Assembly (NCBI GenBank): GCA_947359465.1
Contig: OX375876.1
Coordinates: forward strand, 71,244,998-71,308,997
Length of the DNA: 64,000 nucleotides
From: Metellina segmentata
Lineage: Eukaryota > Arthropoda > Arachnida > Araneae > Tetragnathidae
Reading direction: 5' to 3'
The notes under the pieces were generated by a model. It was not told the origin of the DNA. It saw only the letters and a program-made list of their open reading frames with translations, and searched no databases. Shown here one piece after another: positions 8,990 through 22,039 of this stretch. Within the stretch, counting starts at the first letter, position 1. The number at the start of each line of letters is the position of its first letter. Made by a program: the position numbers and the translations under genes.

Positions 8990-11080
8990 ATTTCGATTGC
9001 TAATCATTCACTCCTCTAACTGCGCTGCATAAGTCTAAAAAAATATTATAATTAAGGTAGTATTGTAGCATATGTAATTTTGTATATTACTATCAAGTGC
9101 TATCAATTATACCAGCTTAAAAATTTAACCGTTTAGAGTTTAATTTTTTAATTTTATTATTAACTGAACGGCCAGTGTATGCAATTATTGTTAATTTCAT
9201 CTTTTAACATCGGGATACTCAAATCGCTGGTAATCGATACATCTTGTAAACACTTTTCAAAGAAAACTCAGCTATTTTATAGACAGACTATAATTTAAAA
9301 TCGTTATCCGTTGAGTAAATGACTTTAACCGCAAGTAAATAATTTTTTAGAAGTGTTTATTTGGTTTTTACCTCAAGTAAATAATTTTTTATCACAAGTG
9401 AAGTAAATTTTACCACAAGGAAACACTATAAAACATACTTTTAGAAGCAAGCAAATGTTTATTTAGCTATAAAATATTAATTGATATATATCGTAATTTT
9501 TTTTGCAGATTAAATCTGTTAGCAAGAGGAGTAAGTGGATGAATCTAACTAAAATTACTTTTCAGGAGCATCTTTTTAAGATTTAACTTTTTTTTTTGTA
9601 AATTGAGCTTCTATAAAAATTTATTTTGACTGCATTCTTTGTTACTCTGTAATATATTACATTACTTATTAACTTCTCCACAACGCGTATGGTCTCAAGA
9701 CAAATTCTCCAGCAGATGCACTTATCTCATTTTGCCAAATTTAGACTTAACCAGTTGTACCTCTTGACTACAGAAATATGAACACAATTTTTTTTAATTT
9801 ATGAACACTATAATTTAATTTAAAAAATAAGTATTTAATTTTAGTACATTGTGAATAAAGTTTTGATACGTTTGGTACCAAACACTCTTTTCACTATGCA
9901 TAGCCCAGTGACTCAATCCAGCTTTGAGTTTTCGACATTTATTTGGGAAAGGATTATTCTGCATTTAAAGAGTGTGCACGAAGTTTAGACTATGCGAACC
10001 CTCAAATGCTTTCTATAATACTAACTCAACCATAAAAATATATAAAATACGAGTTCAAAATAGTGAAGGCATGAATTCTTACTTTCTTTTGATATCTAGT
10101 GATAAGATACGAAAAACGTGACCGAGATGTAATTTTATGGTGCGCTTGAAAAGAAAATATACTGATATGAATATTTCAGAAAGTTTCTGTTACTGTCTCA
10201 AAAAGTTTATATCAGATGTCAGTAAAATGCATATTTGGATTTTTAGATATACGACATAAAATATTCTTTAAAACTCAAAAATTGACAGAATTTTTAAAAA
10301 AAATTTTAAAAAACAATAATTGTTTTTTTTTGTTACTTTGGTACACTATATAAACGAAGTTTTACTGTCATGAAAGTTTTAATGTATTTCTTAACAAAAA
10401 AATTTTTGTTGTTGCTAGACTAATGTAATTTATGCAATGGTGAAAATGTCACACACACATAGAAGGTTTAACAAATAAGATTATTCTTTCAAAAGAATGG
10501 ATGACTTAATAATCATTATTTATTTGTTAAGTAACATATTATGTATTGAAAAATATTTGAAAGTATCTCCTGAAGTTGTTTCTTGTATGAAAAACTAAAT
10601 GTAAAGCACTGAGCTACATTTCAATGCTCCCTAATTGATATAATTTTCCAATACATTTTTAAATATCTATTAAACTGGGAAGAACATGAAAAAATAGCTC
10701 CTTCTCGTCTTCGTCTCCTAAAGGTTCCATGCATACAGGTATTTTTTCAATAAACGCGCTTGAATATTTTATAATTCCAATAAGAAAAATAAAGCCTCAC
10801 TAATGGGTTCTAAAAAATAAACATGAGTGATTCATATGAAAATTTAATTTACGAAAGTTAAGAAGTTACACGAAATTTTCTATCCCTGGTGAGATAATAT
10901 ACAGGAACAAGAAATATATTAATTCCTTAATTCGTTTTTAAAATTGTATGCACACAAATTTTAGATCCTTAATGCCATTATAAATACATCTTTGGAAATA
11001 TATGTGAAGGTTTTCAATTGCAAAAATGCTTTCAGAAAATTAAAATCAAACAAATAGTATTTATCACAGAGTTACCTAAC
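8990..11080. other. About 2.1 kb with no gene seen
   Basis: Very AT-rich, stops in all frames, many A and T runs. No repeat family, RNA or exon signature was recognised. Confidence 0.5.
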
Positions 11081-11082
11081 TA

Positions 11083-12599
11083 CACTGGTGAAATAAGTTA
11101 AGAGAATTTGCATATTTTATCGAATTTTATGAAAATAACTGAACTGTATGTAAAACCACTGCTTCTAGACAAAAATGCAAATCTTGTAAGTCAAATACGT
11201 AAGAGTACACATGCATGTAGACGGAGCCAATAGAGAAACAGGTTTTATAAGCGCGCGTAAGTTAAGACGCATTTTGTTCGCTAGCACACCTCGGCGAATT
11301 TCTTGGTGTTGTTTTGCAGCAATCGGTTAATTTCAAATTGCAACAGTAAAAATGAGTAACCACCAACGTTTAGAGGATGGAATGAGGTGGCGAATTGTGG
11401 GGAGGCTAGAAGCAGGCCAATCTCAAACCCAAATTTGTAGAGAGTTGAATTTAACGCCCAGCGTCGTGTTTAACTTATGGAAACAGTTCCAGGATATCGG
11501 ATCCATCGAGAGAAAGCCTGGGCAAGGTCGTCCAAGAGCCACGACGGCCACAGAAGATCGCCATTTGTCGATTATAGCGAGGCGTAACAGAAGTTCTACA
11601 GCTTCTCAGCTCTCTCGTGACTTGTATGCAGACACAGGAACCCGTGTATCAAGGGTGACTGTTTCCAAAAGACTTCATGAGAGAGTGTTGTTCGCAAGAA
11701 GACCTGCTGTTTGCGTCCCGCTCACTTCTACGAACAGGAGAATGCGTTTATCATGGTGCAGAGAGCATAGAGATTGGAGTATGGATCAATGGGCGACCGT
11801 TCTCTTCACTGATGAGTCCCGATTCAGCCTAAACACCGATTCTTGCCGTACGTTCATATGGAAAAAACCAGGGACCCGCTACCTACCCTCCAATGTCCAC
11901 GAAATCGACCATTATGGCGGAGGAGGTTTAATGGTCTGGGCAGGCATCATGTTGGATGGCCGCAAACATCTCCATGTCTTTGAAAGAGGCAGTGTGACTG
12001 GTGTGAGGTATAGGGATGAGGTCTTGGAGCCCTATGTTCGCCTTTTCAAGGGTGCAGTTGACCCTGAGTTCATTTTAATGGACGATAACGAGAGGCCAAA
12101 TAGAGTTCTTCTGGTCGACGAATTTCTAGAGAGTTAGGATATTCGCCGCATGGATTGGCCAGCCAGATCTCCAGACCGTAACCCTATAGAGCATGTATGG
12201 GACGCTCTGGGGAGGGCAATTGCAACTCGCAACTCCCCTCCGAGAACCATCCAGGTAATGAAAACAGCTGTTCTGAACGCGTGGTACCGATTGCCGCAGG
12301 AAATGATAAACTGCCTTATTTCAAGTATGAAATGACTCTGCGAGACCTGTATATCTGTAAGAGGGGACCATACCCCCTATTAACCCATTTTTTTTGTTTA
12401 TTCTGCAACCGCTGTTTCATACCTTCCGACTCCAACGAGTGTTACACACGATCAAGCGTGTGTATTACAATTATTGAATGGTTATTTGTTTTGTATTGTA
12501 TCAATGTATGTACGTATCAAATTTCATTAATATCGGTACAGTATTTCTAGAGATAATCGACTTCGAGTCTGGAAATTTTCTTAATTTCTTACACCAGTG
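11083..12599 (+). mobile_element. Tc1 element, complete with TIRs, 1.5 kb
   Basis: Left end CACTGGTGAAATAAGTTAAG follows TA (11081-11082). The right end reads CTTAATTTCTTACACCAGTG and is its inverted match over about 30 bases with a few differences; the base pair after it is TG where TA is expected, probably a decayed TSD. The transposase lies between the repeats. Length is normal for Tc1-like elements. Confidence 0.9.
11352..12383 (+). pseudogene. Tc1 transposase, DD34E, two premature stops
   Basis: 343 codons from ATG to TAA, near full length for the family. The N-terminus has paired helix-turn-helix regions (IVGRLEAGQSQTQICRELNL; RVSRVTVSKRLHE) and a GRPR hinge (GQGRPRATT) that bind the TIRs. 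The catalytic triad is visible: D in VLFTDESRFSLN, D in ILMDDNERPNR, E in SPDRNPIEHVWD, with 34 residues between the second Asp and the Glu (counting the stop codon). Stops are TAG at 12135-12137 (between LES and DIRRMDW) and TGA at 12333-12335 (after SSMK, before LCETCISVRGDHTPY). The frame is otherwise intact, so inactivation looks recent. The protein cannot be made whole without readthrough. Confidence 0.95.
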
Positions 12600-13769
12600 T
12601 GGAATAAATATTCTGCCTATTGAACTTTCTCACAAAAATTCTATTAACACTGCGATTGAACAAACATAATTATACAGGGTGCATAGTAAACTCCTTACTC
12701 ACCCACGCAACTTATCGAACGTACTATTGTAATGAAGTCTACCTATTACAGTGATAAAAGTGCTATGCATATACAATGAAGTGACTCTGGATTGCGATGA
12801 GACCGCTTGCACAGCCCTCTCAGTAAGGAGAATCGGAAAATTGTGTTCCTATCTCGAAAACAATTCAATATAAAAAAAAAATTGGCAGGTTGTGTCGAGG
12901 ACACAAGTTATAATTTAGATGTGACTACTTGGGCCTGTTATTAAATTGGGAAATGATTGAAGCAGACATAAGAAGTTTGAACGATTTTTTAATACGAATA
13001 TTCAGCAATTAATTTACAGTTTACCTAAAAAGTGGTTTCATGTTAATTATTGTTGTTCAATACTAAAGGTAAAGTACCAGTAGCCCGGTAGCTTTTGAAG
13101 GACACTACTTACGCAGTCCTTACTTCACGCAATCTAAAGTTACACTGGTCCCTATATCGCCAAGAATATCGGCATACTGCGGATGTTCGCATTGAACCAG
13201 CACATTTGGTCCAAAGTTCTTGTCCGGAAAGGGAAAATCCTTTTTTTAAATATAGCTTTATGTGTATGTTTCTTTTAGTTCTGCATGATATTGTAACCAT
13301 ATAAAGAAATCCATTGTGGTACACAACGAGGTAATGTGTGTGTGTGCGTCACAAAATATCTTGAAACTCTCTCTTTAGGATACTAAAACCACATAGAAAT
13401 ACATCTTGAAACACATTTTCATAACAATATTAATTTTTAGTTGATACTTTTTTAAATAGTCAATAATGTTTAATATGTTTTTAATTAGAGAAATACGGAT
13501 ATGACATTTAAAATATCGCATATGTTTTTAAATTTGGGATTATTTATTATTTCATATCAAACAGGTAAAGTTGAATTTCAGTTAGATTTTGATTATGTTT
13601 TTGCATCCAGCTATCATTTCAATCCGTGAGTACCTGTGCAGACTGAATAATATATGAATTCACGTTGATTATTTTATACCTCCTTTTTGGAAATTCAATA
13701 AATGATTTTAGGATCACTTTCTTCGTTCGTTTAGCCATTTAGTTTGGGTTTGGTTAAGCCAATGGACAT

Positions 13770-14090
13770 ATTTACACAACAACAGCTCTACTGTTGTAGA
13801 AGAGAAACACACCCATGGTAGAATCGAAACTTGGCCGCCTACAACTCGGAAGTTGCTAATGTTCGGAAGGCAGATTTTCTTGCATTGATTTATAGCGCAA
13901 GGGACATATTTGACTAATCCAGCTCTAAGGAACACAAAATAAATGAAAATACACGCCACAAAAGTTTTACTGTTACAATAGAAGAGATAAATAAATCCAA
14001 TTATAAATTGAGCCTATGCCTCCTACAACTTCTAGGATGATAGAACAGTAGACATACCCACTAAACCACCGACAGCCCTGAATTTTCAAA
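13770..14090 (-). mobile_element. Possible tRNA-derived SINE family 2, tandem pair
   Basis: Two neighbouring stretches, about 13775-13865 and 13955-14055, share ACAAnAGnTnTACTGTT, TAGAAGAGA and GCCnCCTACAACT. On the minus strand the first has a B-box-like AGTTTCGATTCTACC. A related sequence lies at 22040-22245. This could be a dimeric SINE; the ends are not defined. Confidence 0.4.
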
Positions 14091-14099
14091 AGAAAACAA

Positions 14100-16760
14100 C
14101 AATACTTTCTTTCATACCATATGAAACAAAGGAAGTTATGTTCTTGTCAACAGCCCAAGGAAGATAAATGGAGGAATTTACAGGAATATTCCAAAAATGA
14201 TCATTCCAGCGTTGATGAGATGAGAACGACGTACTAAATTCGCTGTTAGTAAACGCATGTGGACGTTTAACCCTTAATGCAACGTGAAATCATGTTAAAT
14301 GTTCAATCTGGGCTGTCAGGGAGTTCTACCGAAGTGGCCGGTTTAAATTCAGTCATCTTTCATGTGCATAGATTTCTTTGCGCTTGAATTTCTTTTGATT
14401 TAAAAGAGTGGCAATTAAAAAATTCAAATGATTTAAAAAATGTCTTGCCTTTAAAATTTTCACAGTGAAATATTTTAAGAGCAGCACCTAAGTGGGTCGC
14501 TAATAATTCAATATTTTAACCGCAAATTAAAAAAAAGTTATTCATCGTCCATGTCAAGTCATCATACCCGCTGTGGGATATTTTTTGCTTGAAAGCCTTC
14601 GTGGTGGGTCGACATTAATGGTATATAGGACATGTTTTCTTGTGGATCAAAGACATTTTATTGTCTAACTTCCCTTTCTAGAAAGTTGTATGTAATAATA
14701 ACAAACATAAAGTATATATATATAATTCCCTTTAAGATTCTATATTTTCTTTTTATTTCTCGATCGAGTTCCCACACATAGACACATTATTAATAAAATA
14801 CCTGTTATAAAGGTGAGCTTTGGTTTCAGATTGATATTATTATATTACTTCTTGTTTAAAATAAATGAAAAAAGAGCTTACCCATATTTGTTGGTATAGC
14901 AGAAGATTCTTATGAGACGAGAGACATAAAGTTTCATTAATTGAAAACTAAGACAAAAAAGAATAAAAATCGAAAATAAATAAAGTTATTAACATGTTTA
15001 CGAGAACTTTTTTAAGTACCAGGTTATCACACACCTTTTAAAATAATATGCTACCAGAAAGGTGATATCTTAAGTTTCCAAAAAAAATTTACTTATATAA
15101 GCGATCAGAAGAAAAAACTAGAAAAATACAAGCTGCAAAAGATTACGAATACAACGGCATAACAATTTCTGAAAGAAAAACAAGCTTGCATAGCAAAAAA
15201 TTTCCAAAGAAAAACTATCCAACCTGCTGACGAAAAATTCTATAAGAAAAATAAGAAGCATAGCTGCTTAGATAGAAGTATTGTTTTGTGTCTCACCAAT
15301 AAGATCATTGAATTTTCTCACAGAATGCTGTGATTCAAACTCTAAATATACTGATTGTCCACCTTTCACAATCTCTGCCTTAGCTGTTGAACATTTGCTA
15401 GTTATATTATGCAAGGAACTCGGAGCTTATTTGGAGCTCGGCTTGTTCTTGTGTACTGTAGATAATTGTTTTAGGTGAATTTTGCTTGGACTCTGTGACT
15501 CACTACTCATTCCTCCTTTTTCATTGAAATATTGGTGAAAGACATCAAGATGTCAATGCCAATGCATCAGACTTGTATACCAAGATTTAATCTAGTGACT
15601 CGATAGGGATTCGCATGCATAAATCCGTTCTGAACCTGCCATTTTCCTTGGATGTTTTAAACAAAGTTATGTCCATCTTGAACCAATATGATTATTTCAA
15701 CCTATAGATGTGGTTACTTAGTCGTTGTGTTTAATGTGGAAGGGAACGAAATTCCATTACCATACTACTCAAAATCTAGAGATCTGACGATTATATCAAC
15801 CCGTAAGGCCCATGACTTCTTCATTTTTATACATAAATAAATCTGCTGAAATGAAATATAACATCTTAATTAGTGTTTGCTTTAACTAATGCAAACCTTC
15901 TCTCACAGCAGAAGTGTAAAATCTGAAATGTATGTGTAAGCAACTAAGAAGAAAGTAAAAAAAACGGGATAAAATTTCCGACTTAACGAAGTTTTTGTTT
16001 TGTTTTCACGTAATCATCATGCTTATATCATCATTAAATATCGCTTAAGAAGTTCGCTATAAAATACGAAACGGAATAAGCGACTTACATATTTTTTCGT
16101 CCTCTAATTAATTAAGCGTGTCATCAGAATTTTCATATCATTTAATTAGCCGAGTGGGGTAACGCAATAAATTACGCAAGAACTGTTTAGCGATGAATCA
16201 ATTCATTACTGTATAATGAGAGAAATCTGTCAAACGGCTGTCCTCATTAATTCATATTCTTTCGGTGATGGTTGCGTCATTAAAGTACAAGGCTGCTGAG
16301 AAATTTGATTGCGTATTGAATGCGAACTTCTGCAGTTTCTCTAAGAAAAGAAACGTAAATTGATTAGGTCGTTGTTTGCGTGTGGGCTTATATATTCAAG
16401 TTCTGTCGTTGCTAAACAAGCTTATTTTTGCTGAGAAGTTTATCCACATTACTGTATGACTTGAAGGAAATATATAGTGTTTAATTTTGCCTTGTGAACA
16501 TTGATAGGAGGAGGGGGGTAGTTTCTGAAACTTGATGAAATTATAAAAAAACATATTACCTAGTAGAATATATAACTATCTTCCGTGTCAGTAATTATAA
16601 GCATATCTTGTTGACAAATTTGTTATGGCAAAGGCTTATTGACGCCTTTATATAGTTACCTATGCACCTTATTGAAATACATGTATAATGCATATAAGCA
16701 TGGATATGTATTACCATGAAATGGTTGTAGTAGTTGATTTTACTTTGCTTGAATTTACTT
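14100..16760. other. About 2.7 kb with no gene seen
   Basis: No exon or transposase was recognised. The part at about 15990-16400 is less A/T-run-rich than its surroundings and contains several TAATTA/ATTAATT homeodomain-type cores (near 16107, 16143, 16245); it is only a candidate regulatory block. Confidence 0.4.
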
Positions 16761-16764
16761 TACT

Positions 16765-16990
16765 GAAGAAAGGTTTACTGTCGACGATTCGAAATCCATC
16801 CTGAAGAGAAAGATCCGAGTACAACACCTTACACTTTTGCACCACGGTCCAATGACGAAATCAACACATGAGTTGGCACCTTAATCTCCAAACCACACTA
16901 CGTCAACCCGAAGACATTTAAGGCCACAACAGGTATAGCAGTACCAGCCTCTACGCACCTACGCACATGATAGTATTTAATCGGAACCAG
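16765..16990 (-). mobile_element. SINE family 1, old copy
   Basis: Shares AAGAGAAAGATCCGAGTACA, CACCACGGTCCAATGACGAA, GAGTTGGCACC and AGGCCACAACAGGT with the young copies. The head region is decayed (ATCGGAACCAGTTTCGAAC). Diverged. Confidence 0.8.
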
Positions 16991-17089
16991 TTTCGAACGC
17001 TAATATTTGATTTTACTAACTGATCTATAGCTGCCTCACTTCAAAATGAGACAATTTATTTCACAATGTTAAACAGCATTTCGTGTACT

Positions 17090-17560
17090 TTAAGGCCCGA
17101 TGCTCACATCTGGTTTTTCAACGTGCGGCACCGCTGTGGCAACGCAAGTATGGTCTGAGATACATTAGATCCAAAAGAGTAGTGCACATATTCCTCCGAC
17201 GCCGCTGCAGCGACGAACGTCCTACTTGCGTGCGATTTGTACCGCAGTTCCCCACGGCGCCGCAGCTCGCCGCACAAGCTTCCCCAGTCTCAAGTACTTT
17301 GTTTTCATAAATAAAGGGAATATAAATACTAATTAATGAATCACTGTATCTATTAACGTCTATTTTGTTTCAAAATATAATTTTTGTAGACCAAGTAGGC
17401 AAAATAAACACATTTTCTTCGATAGATATCCATCGGAAATGGCGAGAAATGAGTACTTGCGTCATTTCACGGTTATTTGTGCATAGTTGGGCTTCGGCGC
17501 CGCTGCGGAAACACAGCGGCGACACACTTTTAAAAATGGGATGTGCGCACCGGACCTTAA
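17090..17560. mobile_element. GC-rich MITE flanked by TTAA
   Basis: TTAA at 17090-17093 and 17557-17560. The ends are inverted repeats of about 50 bases with mismatches: left GGCCCGATGCTCACATCTGG, right end read inward GGTCCGGTGCGCACATCCCA, both followed by TTTTT and a CACCGCTGTG-like block. The interior is rich in GCCGC motifs, unlike the surroundings. TTAA target choice suggests piggyBac-related mobilisation (inference). The 75-residue frame at 17083 is not a gene. Confidence 0.75.
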
Positions 17561-17574
17561 TGGTGTAGATTCTT

Positions 17575-18115
17575 ATTTCCAGTACTTACATTGTTTCGCA
17601 AGCAGCAGTTCTAGCATTCAAAAAATAGTTATTGATCCTCTGTTGAAAAAAACAGCCCTTCTAGTATTAAGTTTCAATAAAAATTGTGCAATTAAAACTC
17701 AATGGACCCCATTGCATGTTGGAATTCCTGGCAATGAGAAAATTGACTCATTAGCAAACTCTTGAGCAAACAAACATGGCACTAGAGAAATTACCGTTCC
17801 TCTCAGAAGACGACCACCTGTTTGTACTTGAAAAGCAAGCCAATTGCGTAGATCGTTTCCAGTCCTTTTCATCACTGGCACCGAAGTAAGATACTAGGAT
17901 AGCTGTTTGCCCTAAATTTGCACCTGAAATCTTTCTCCATGCTTCAAACATGTCCATTTGAAAAATATAATTTTCTTCGATGGCCACCCACCTGTACAAA
18001 GTGCAGCTTATTATCAGTCTCTCCTTCACAGTTTCTGATTTGTATTGGAGTCACACAAGAGGACATTTTTGAGGACCCATCTGCCATTGCAAAAAAAAAA
18101 ATCACACATACTCAA
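17575..18115 (+). pseudogene. LINE ORF2 fragment: RNase H end and C-terminal Cys motif
   Basis: Frame 1 reads LVLSFNKNCAIKTQWTPLHV then GIPGNEKIDSLANS and a stop at 17763; TQWxPxHVGIPGNExxDxLA is the RNase H C-terminal motif of Jockey/I-type LINEs. After frameshifts a further stretch (about 17925-18110) reads LQTCPFEKYNFLRWPPTCTK, CSLLSVSPSQFLICIGVTQE, DIFEDPSAIAK, which fits the Cys-rich region with a terminal LGLSxEDIFxDP-type motif of such LINEs. It abuts the MITE at 17560. Multiple frame breaks: dead. Confidence 0.75.
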
Positions 18116-18689
18116 TGACTTAGTGTAATTTTTGTACTTGAATAAGAAAGAAGTGACGTACATGACAGAAAACACACCACTCGGTCATGTTATCACACTT
18201 CGCTTCTGTACGCTTACTTCCATTACATCTCCTCCACTACTTCAAAGGGGACCAGTGGTACTTTTGTTTAGTTGTTGTTGCGTTAGTTATGTTTTAGTTT
18301 CGCATTCGATTGGCATGTTAAGCTCTTTGGATGTTTTGTACTCCTATTTCTCAAATTAAAAGTATTTGTAGAGAAATTGGCGTTATTTTCACAATGAACA
18401 ACTATCAACGCCCACGTTCGAACTGTCATCATGTTTGGGTTGGTCCCAGAAACATACGATTGTGACAAAGTTGTGAAGTATTATACGATTGTTCTTGGGC
18501 TCATTTCCATAGGCGCACAAATTTGCGAAACGTATCCCATGACATGTTATTTTACCGGGAGTACTCGGTTTTAGGTGACATCTAATGTTAGAAAGCAGCT
18601 GGTGGTCATTCACCAAGCTTTTAATGTGGTGTAAAACGTCCCAGAAACTCGGTATCCTCTAATAAAAAATTAAAATTCTGAAATATTTG

Positions 18690-18995
18690 GGGCGACAAAC
18701 CGGTTTGGATCGGAAGGTTCCTGGTTCCAATCCGGGTCAGTTCATGTATATTTGTAAGCGTATGGTGTAGGGGCAGCTAGTGCATCTTAAATCTGTTGTG
18801 ACCGAAAGTCGTCATGATGGGTTGGTGTGGAAGTTTGAAGAGTGGACCAGCTCAGATGTTACCTCGTCATGTAAGCGTGGTTCAAAATTTGGTGGTGTTG
18901 TCCGCGGATGTTTCCCATAGGGGATTGATCCAGGACCGTTGTGAATCCTGTTGTGTTGTTCTAGTACGACGTTAATGAAAATCACCAAATTACCT
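18690..18995 (+). mobile_element. SINE family 1, plus-strand copy
   Basis: The only recognised copy of the family on the plus strand. Head GGATCGGAAGGTTCCTGG with a B-box derivative GGTTCCAATCC, then body blocks GTGTAGGGGCAGCTAGTGCA, CTTAAATCTGTTGTGACCGA and CTAGTACGACGTTAATGAAA. The first tRNA-like bases are lost or diverged. The 76-residue minus frame over it is not a gene. Confidence 0.88.
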
Positions 18996-19824
18996 GAAAT
19001 ATTGGTTGCAAAAAAAGCCGTAATATCGTGAACCTGAAACATTTTGGTAATTCGAAACGGACATTTTTTTTACATAAATCTAAGGGAAACGTTAGGTTTT
19101 ACTTTAAGGTCTTTGATTTTCACTGTAAAATTTAACCAGTGTCGGCTGAAGCCCGATCCTTTCAGTATAGAATAGTTTCTTATTACGATTATTTAATAGT
19201 GCTGATAAAGGGCAATGGTTAGTTTCAGAACATAATTCAACCCTAAGAATCTTATACAGGTTAGCATCCGAATTATTCTCTCTGGGTTCAAGCTCTGGTC
19301 TATTTTATCCTCTTCTTTGTAAAACCTTCTATCAAGCCATAAGACAACTTTGGGATCTCCAATGTAAAGTTGCCAACTAGTCGCGATTACATCTTGACCT
19401 TCTTTGTTAAATTTAAGATTAAAAACAAGTTTTACTGTATTTTCTTTGTGGAAAACTTACAACGGTGGATGGAGTTGACCTTTAAGGTACAAAGTCAAGC
19501 GTATACGATATATATTTCTTTTTGTTACCAGTTATAAATGCATCTCAGCACTATACAGGGGGTGTTAAGTGTTATTTGAGAATAGTGTTATATTTTGATA
19601 CATCAGGTAACCAAATACTCTCGTGGTAATGAATATAAATGATACGATAAATTTATACATTACTCAAAGAAAATAATTACCTTTTGGCTTCTATTATCTT
19701 TTCCCAACGATCTAATAACTTTTCATATTCCTTTCGCATAAAAAAATTCCTCTTTGATCTAAAAAAAGTGCTTCAACACCCTTTGAACGTTTAATCGATT
19801 TGGGTAGGTAAGTAGTTGAATTAA

Positions 19825-19985
19825 CTGGAGCGACACTGGAGCAAATCAGAGGAACGTTGATGATTAGGGAAAGATTCGAAGACAACACTTCGCAAGTTTG
19901 AACCACTGATGATGACGTCACATCTGGGCTGGGGCATTTGAGGTCACGACAGGTTTAACATGCACCAGTCTCGTAGTACATGAAA
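19825..19985 (-). mobile_element. SINE family 1, short fragment
   Basis: Shares GGGAAAGATTCGAAGACAAC, GAACCACTGATGATGACGTC, GAGGTCACGACAGGTTTAAC and CACCAGTCTC with family members. Strongly diverged. Confidence 0.7.
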
Positions 19986-20079
19986 TTCTAGTTGGATCTC
20001 AATTCTCCGGTAGCTAATAAGCTACTATTTGAGTAGGGCCTATCGCTAGAGAAGAAGTTTTAGAATTACTAATTTTGAA

Positions 20080-20600
20080 AATGGTCGTGTATTGCCAATA
20101 AACAATGATAGTTCAAATGCGATATGTCTGGAAAACATGGGGACGGAATAGAAGTTCCCAGTCGTATGTGATATTTATTTCTTTGATCGCTGTTGATGTG
20201 TGTGGTCTGGCATTGTCCTTCTGGAAGACTACTTATGCTAACCTACTGCTTGCTTCCTTGTAAATACTACTGTGTTGAGTTGATTGAAGATTTAAAGGTT
20301 TTGTTATTGCTTAGAAGCTCAAAGTGAACGATCCCGGCGAGATTGTTTGCATAAAATAACAGAGCACCTTTTGTTGCTCTATCATTGTTGTGGTGGTATT
20401 TGGTATTTTTTAAAATTAACTTACACAGAATGGGCTGCTTGTCGTAGTAGAAGAGGACTTTTGTTAATCTGCTTGCCGATTTCGGGTCCGAAAGCTTAAA
20501 TTTTGAATCATTCAGGGAATGGGACAAGTACTGCCTTCGGTTTGAAAACATGGTACAGTTACACTCAACGTTTATGAGGGGTGGCAACGGCACTGGTGAT
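20080..20600 (-). pseudogene. mariner transposase fragment, frameshifted
   Basis: Part of the 146-codon frame at 20267-20707 reads FYYDKQPILCKLILKNTKYH and LAGIVHFELLSNNKTFKSSI, aligning with the mariner central region (YDN... WWDxxGIVHFELL). In another frame further downstream are VFQKDNARPHTSTAIKEINI and YDWELLFRPHVFQ, corresponding to the second catalytic Asp (DNARPHT) and the LGWEVLPHPPYSPDLAP region, with a stop. At least one frameshift lies between them. Assignment rests on motif order; the N-terminal part of the frame (MKVTVCRGCHENHNK...) is unexplained. Confidence 0.65.
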
Positions 20601-22039
20601 TTTGTTTTGCGCACTTCTAGTAGCGAGTTACTGTAGATTAAGGCAACCCATCTGTCTTTACGTTTATTGTGGTTTTCATGGCAACCTCGGCAAACTGTAA
20701 CTTTCAATTTTCATTTTGAATATTCTAGAAAGTTCTTCCGAAATACGTTACAGTCGTTTGATTTCAAAGATTCGTTTGAAATGTCTTCTTTGCTTTCATT
20801 GGTTATTTTTATTTTAAAATATCTTTTGATTGTATTGGTCCTTTTAAATTTTTTTCTTTGATACCATTGGTTTATTTATTTGTGTTTCTACAGATGTTGT
20901 GTGTGTGAATTTTTATTTTACTATAATTTTTTTCACGGCAGAGTTCTGACATGTTTTGTTTTGTGTAACATTCTTGTTTAACAATTCTTTTTCTCGGAAC
21001 AGTTCTGATGCATCAGGTTGTATTATTTCTAACACTTTTCTTTTAAAAATCTTTTTCTTTTTCAACCTGCCCACTGTATTTAGTGTAATTAGATGTTTCA
21101 AGGTTTTCTCACCCAACATTTGCTGTTTAGTTTTTTGCTGGTTCACAATTGTGTTTTGAAATATATTTAAGCGTATTAATTTTTGTGAAAGTTTTTAAAA
21201 AATATACTTTTTTCAAAACGTTCTCAAATTTGTTTTCAAACTTACATTTTCCGTTGTAAAAAGAAAAACTTTTGAAAGAAAAAGATTTTTGAAATAATTC
21301 TTTCCTTGGCCACTTTAGAAGTTCGTCAAAAAAATCGCCAAGGCCGGTGTGCCACTGCTTATCAACGTAAACTGTAGCTGTGCCGAAAAAATTGCATACA
21401 TTTATAAGATAAAGTATAAATACTTAAATAATTAGATACAATATAAAGTGCATATGAATTTTGTCAGGAATAAGCTGTGCGGAATTTTATTATTTGAATG
21501 CATTTACTTTACTGGACGTATAACTAGCTCTAAGTTATGCTTTGTTAATGGGTATTTAGGACAGTGATAACAATCCCCCTCTTTTGTGCCTTATTTCTCT
21601 AAAGGTGTTCATAAGGAGGGTCTTTTTTCTGAATAGTAATCAATTACATAAGACTCACGTGAAAGAAAGAACTGACTTTAAGCATTATAAACCGAATAAT
21701 GAAGTGCATGAAAGTTTTAATTTCACGCATAATATTGGAAATTGTTTTGTTAGAAGCACAAATTCTTAAAATTACTAAATACTTTGTCAAGGAGAAACAC
21801 AACAAAATTCTTTGTAACCATTTCCGAAATGGCGCTTCTTTATATATTGGCATATAGGATCCTCCTCTGTCGCCTTTCTTAGCTACTCCTCTATTTCAAA
21901 CCCTGGTATCACTAACTCTACGGCAACGAAAATATAAATACATAACAACAATATAAACTTACAATTTTGCTTTATTTCTTGGAATTCTTGAAGAAATACA
22001 TTATATTTCAATAGTTTGTTTGAGTTTTATGACGCAAGG

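Noticed and set aside
20913..21146. Lysine-rich 77-codon minus-strand frame
   Set aside because: Composition is what an AT-rich sequence gives; the opposite strand is equally open and no motif is seen.
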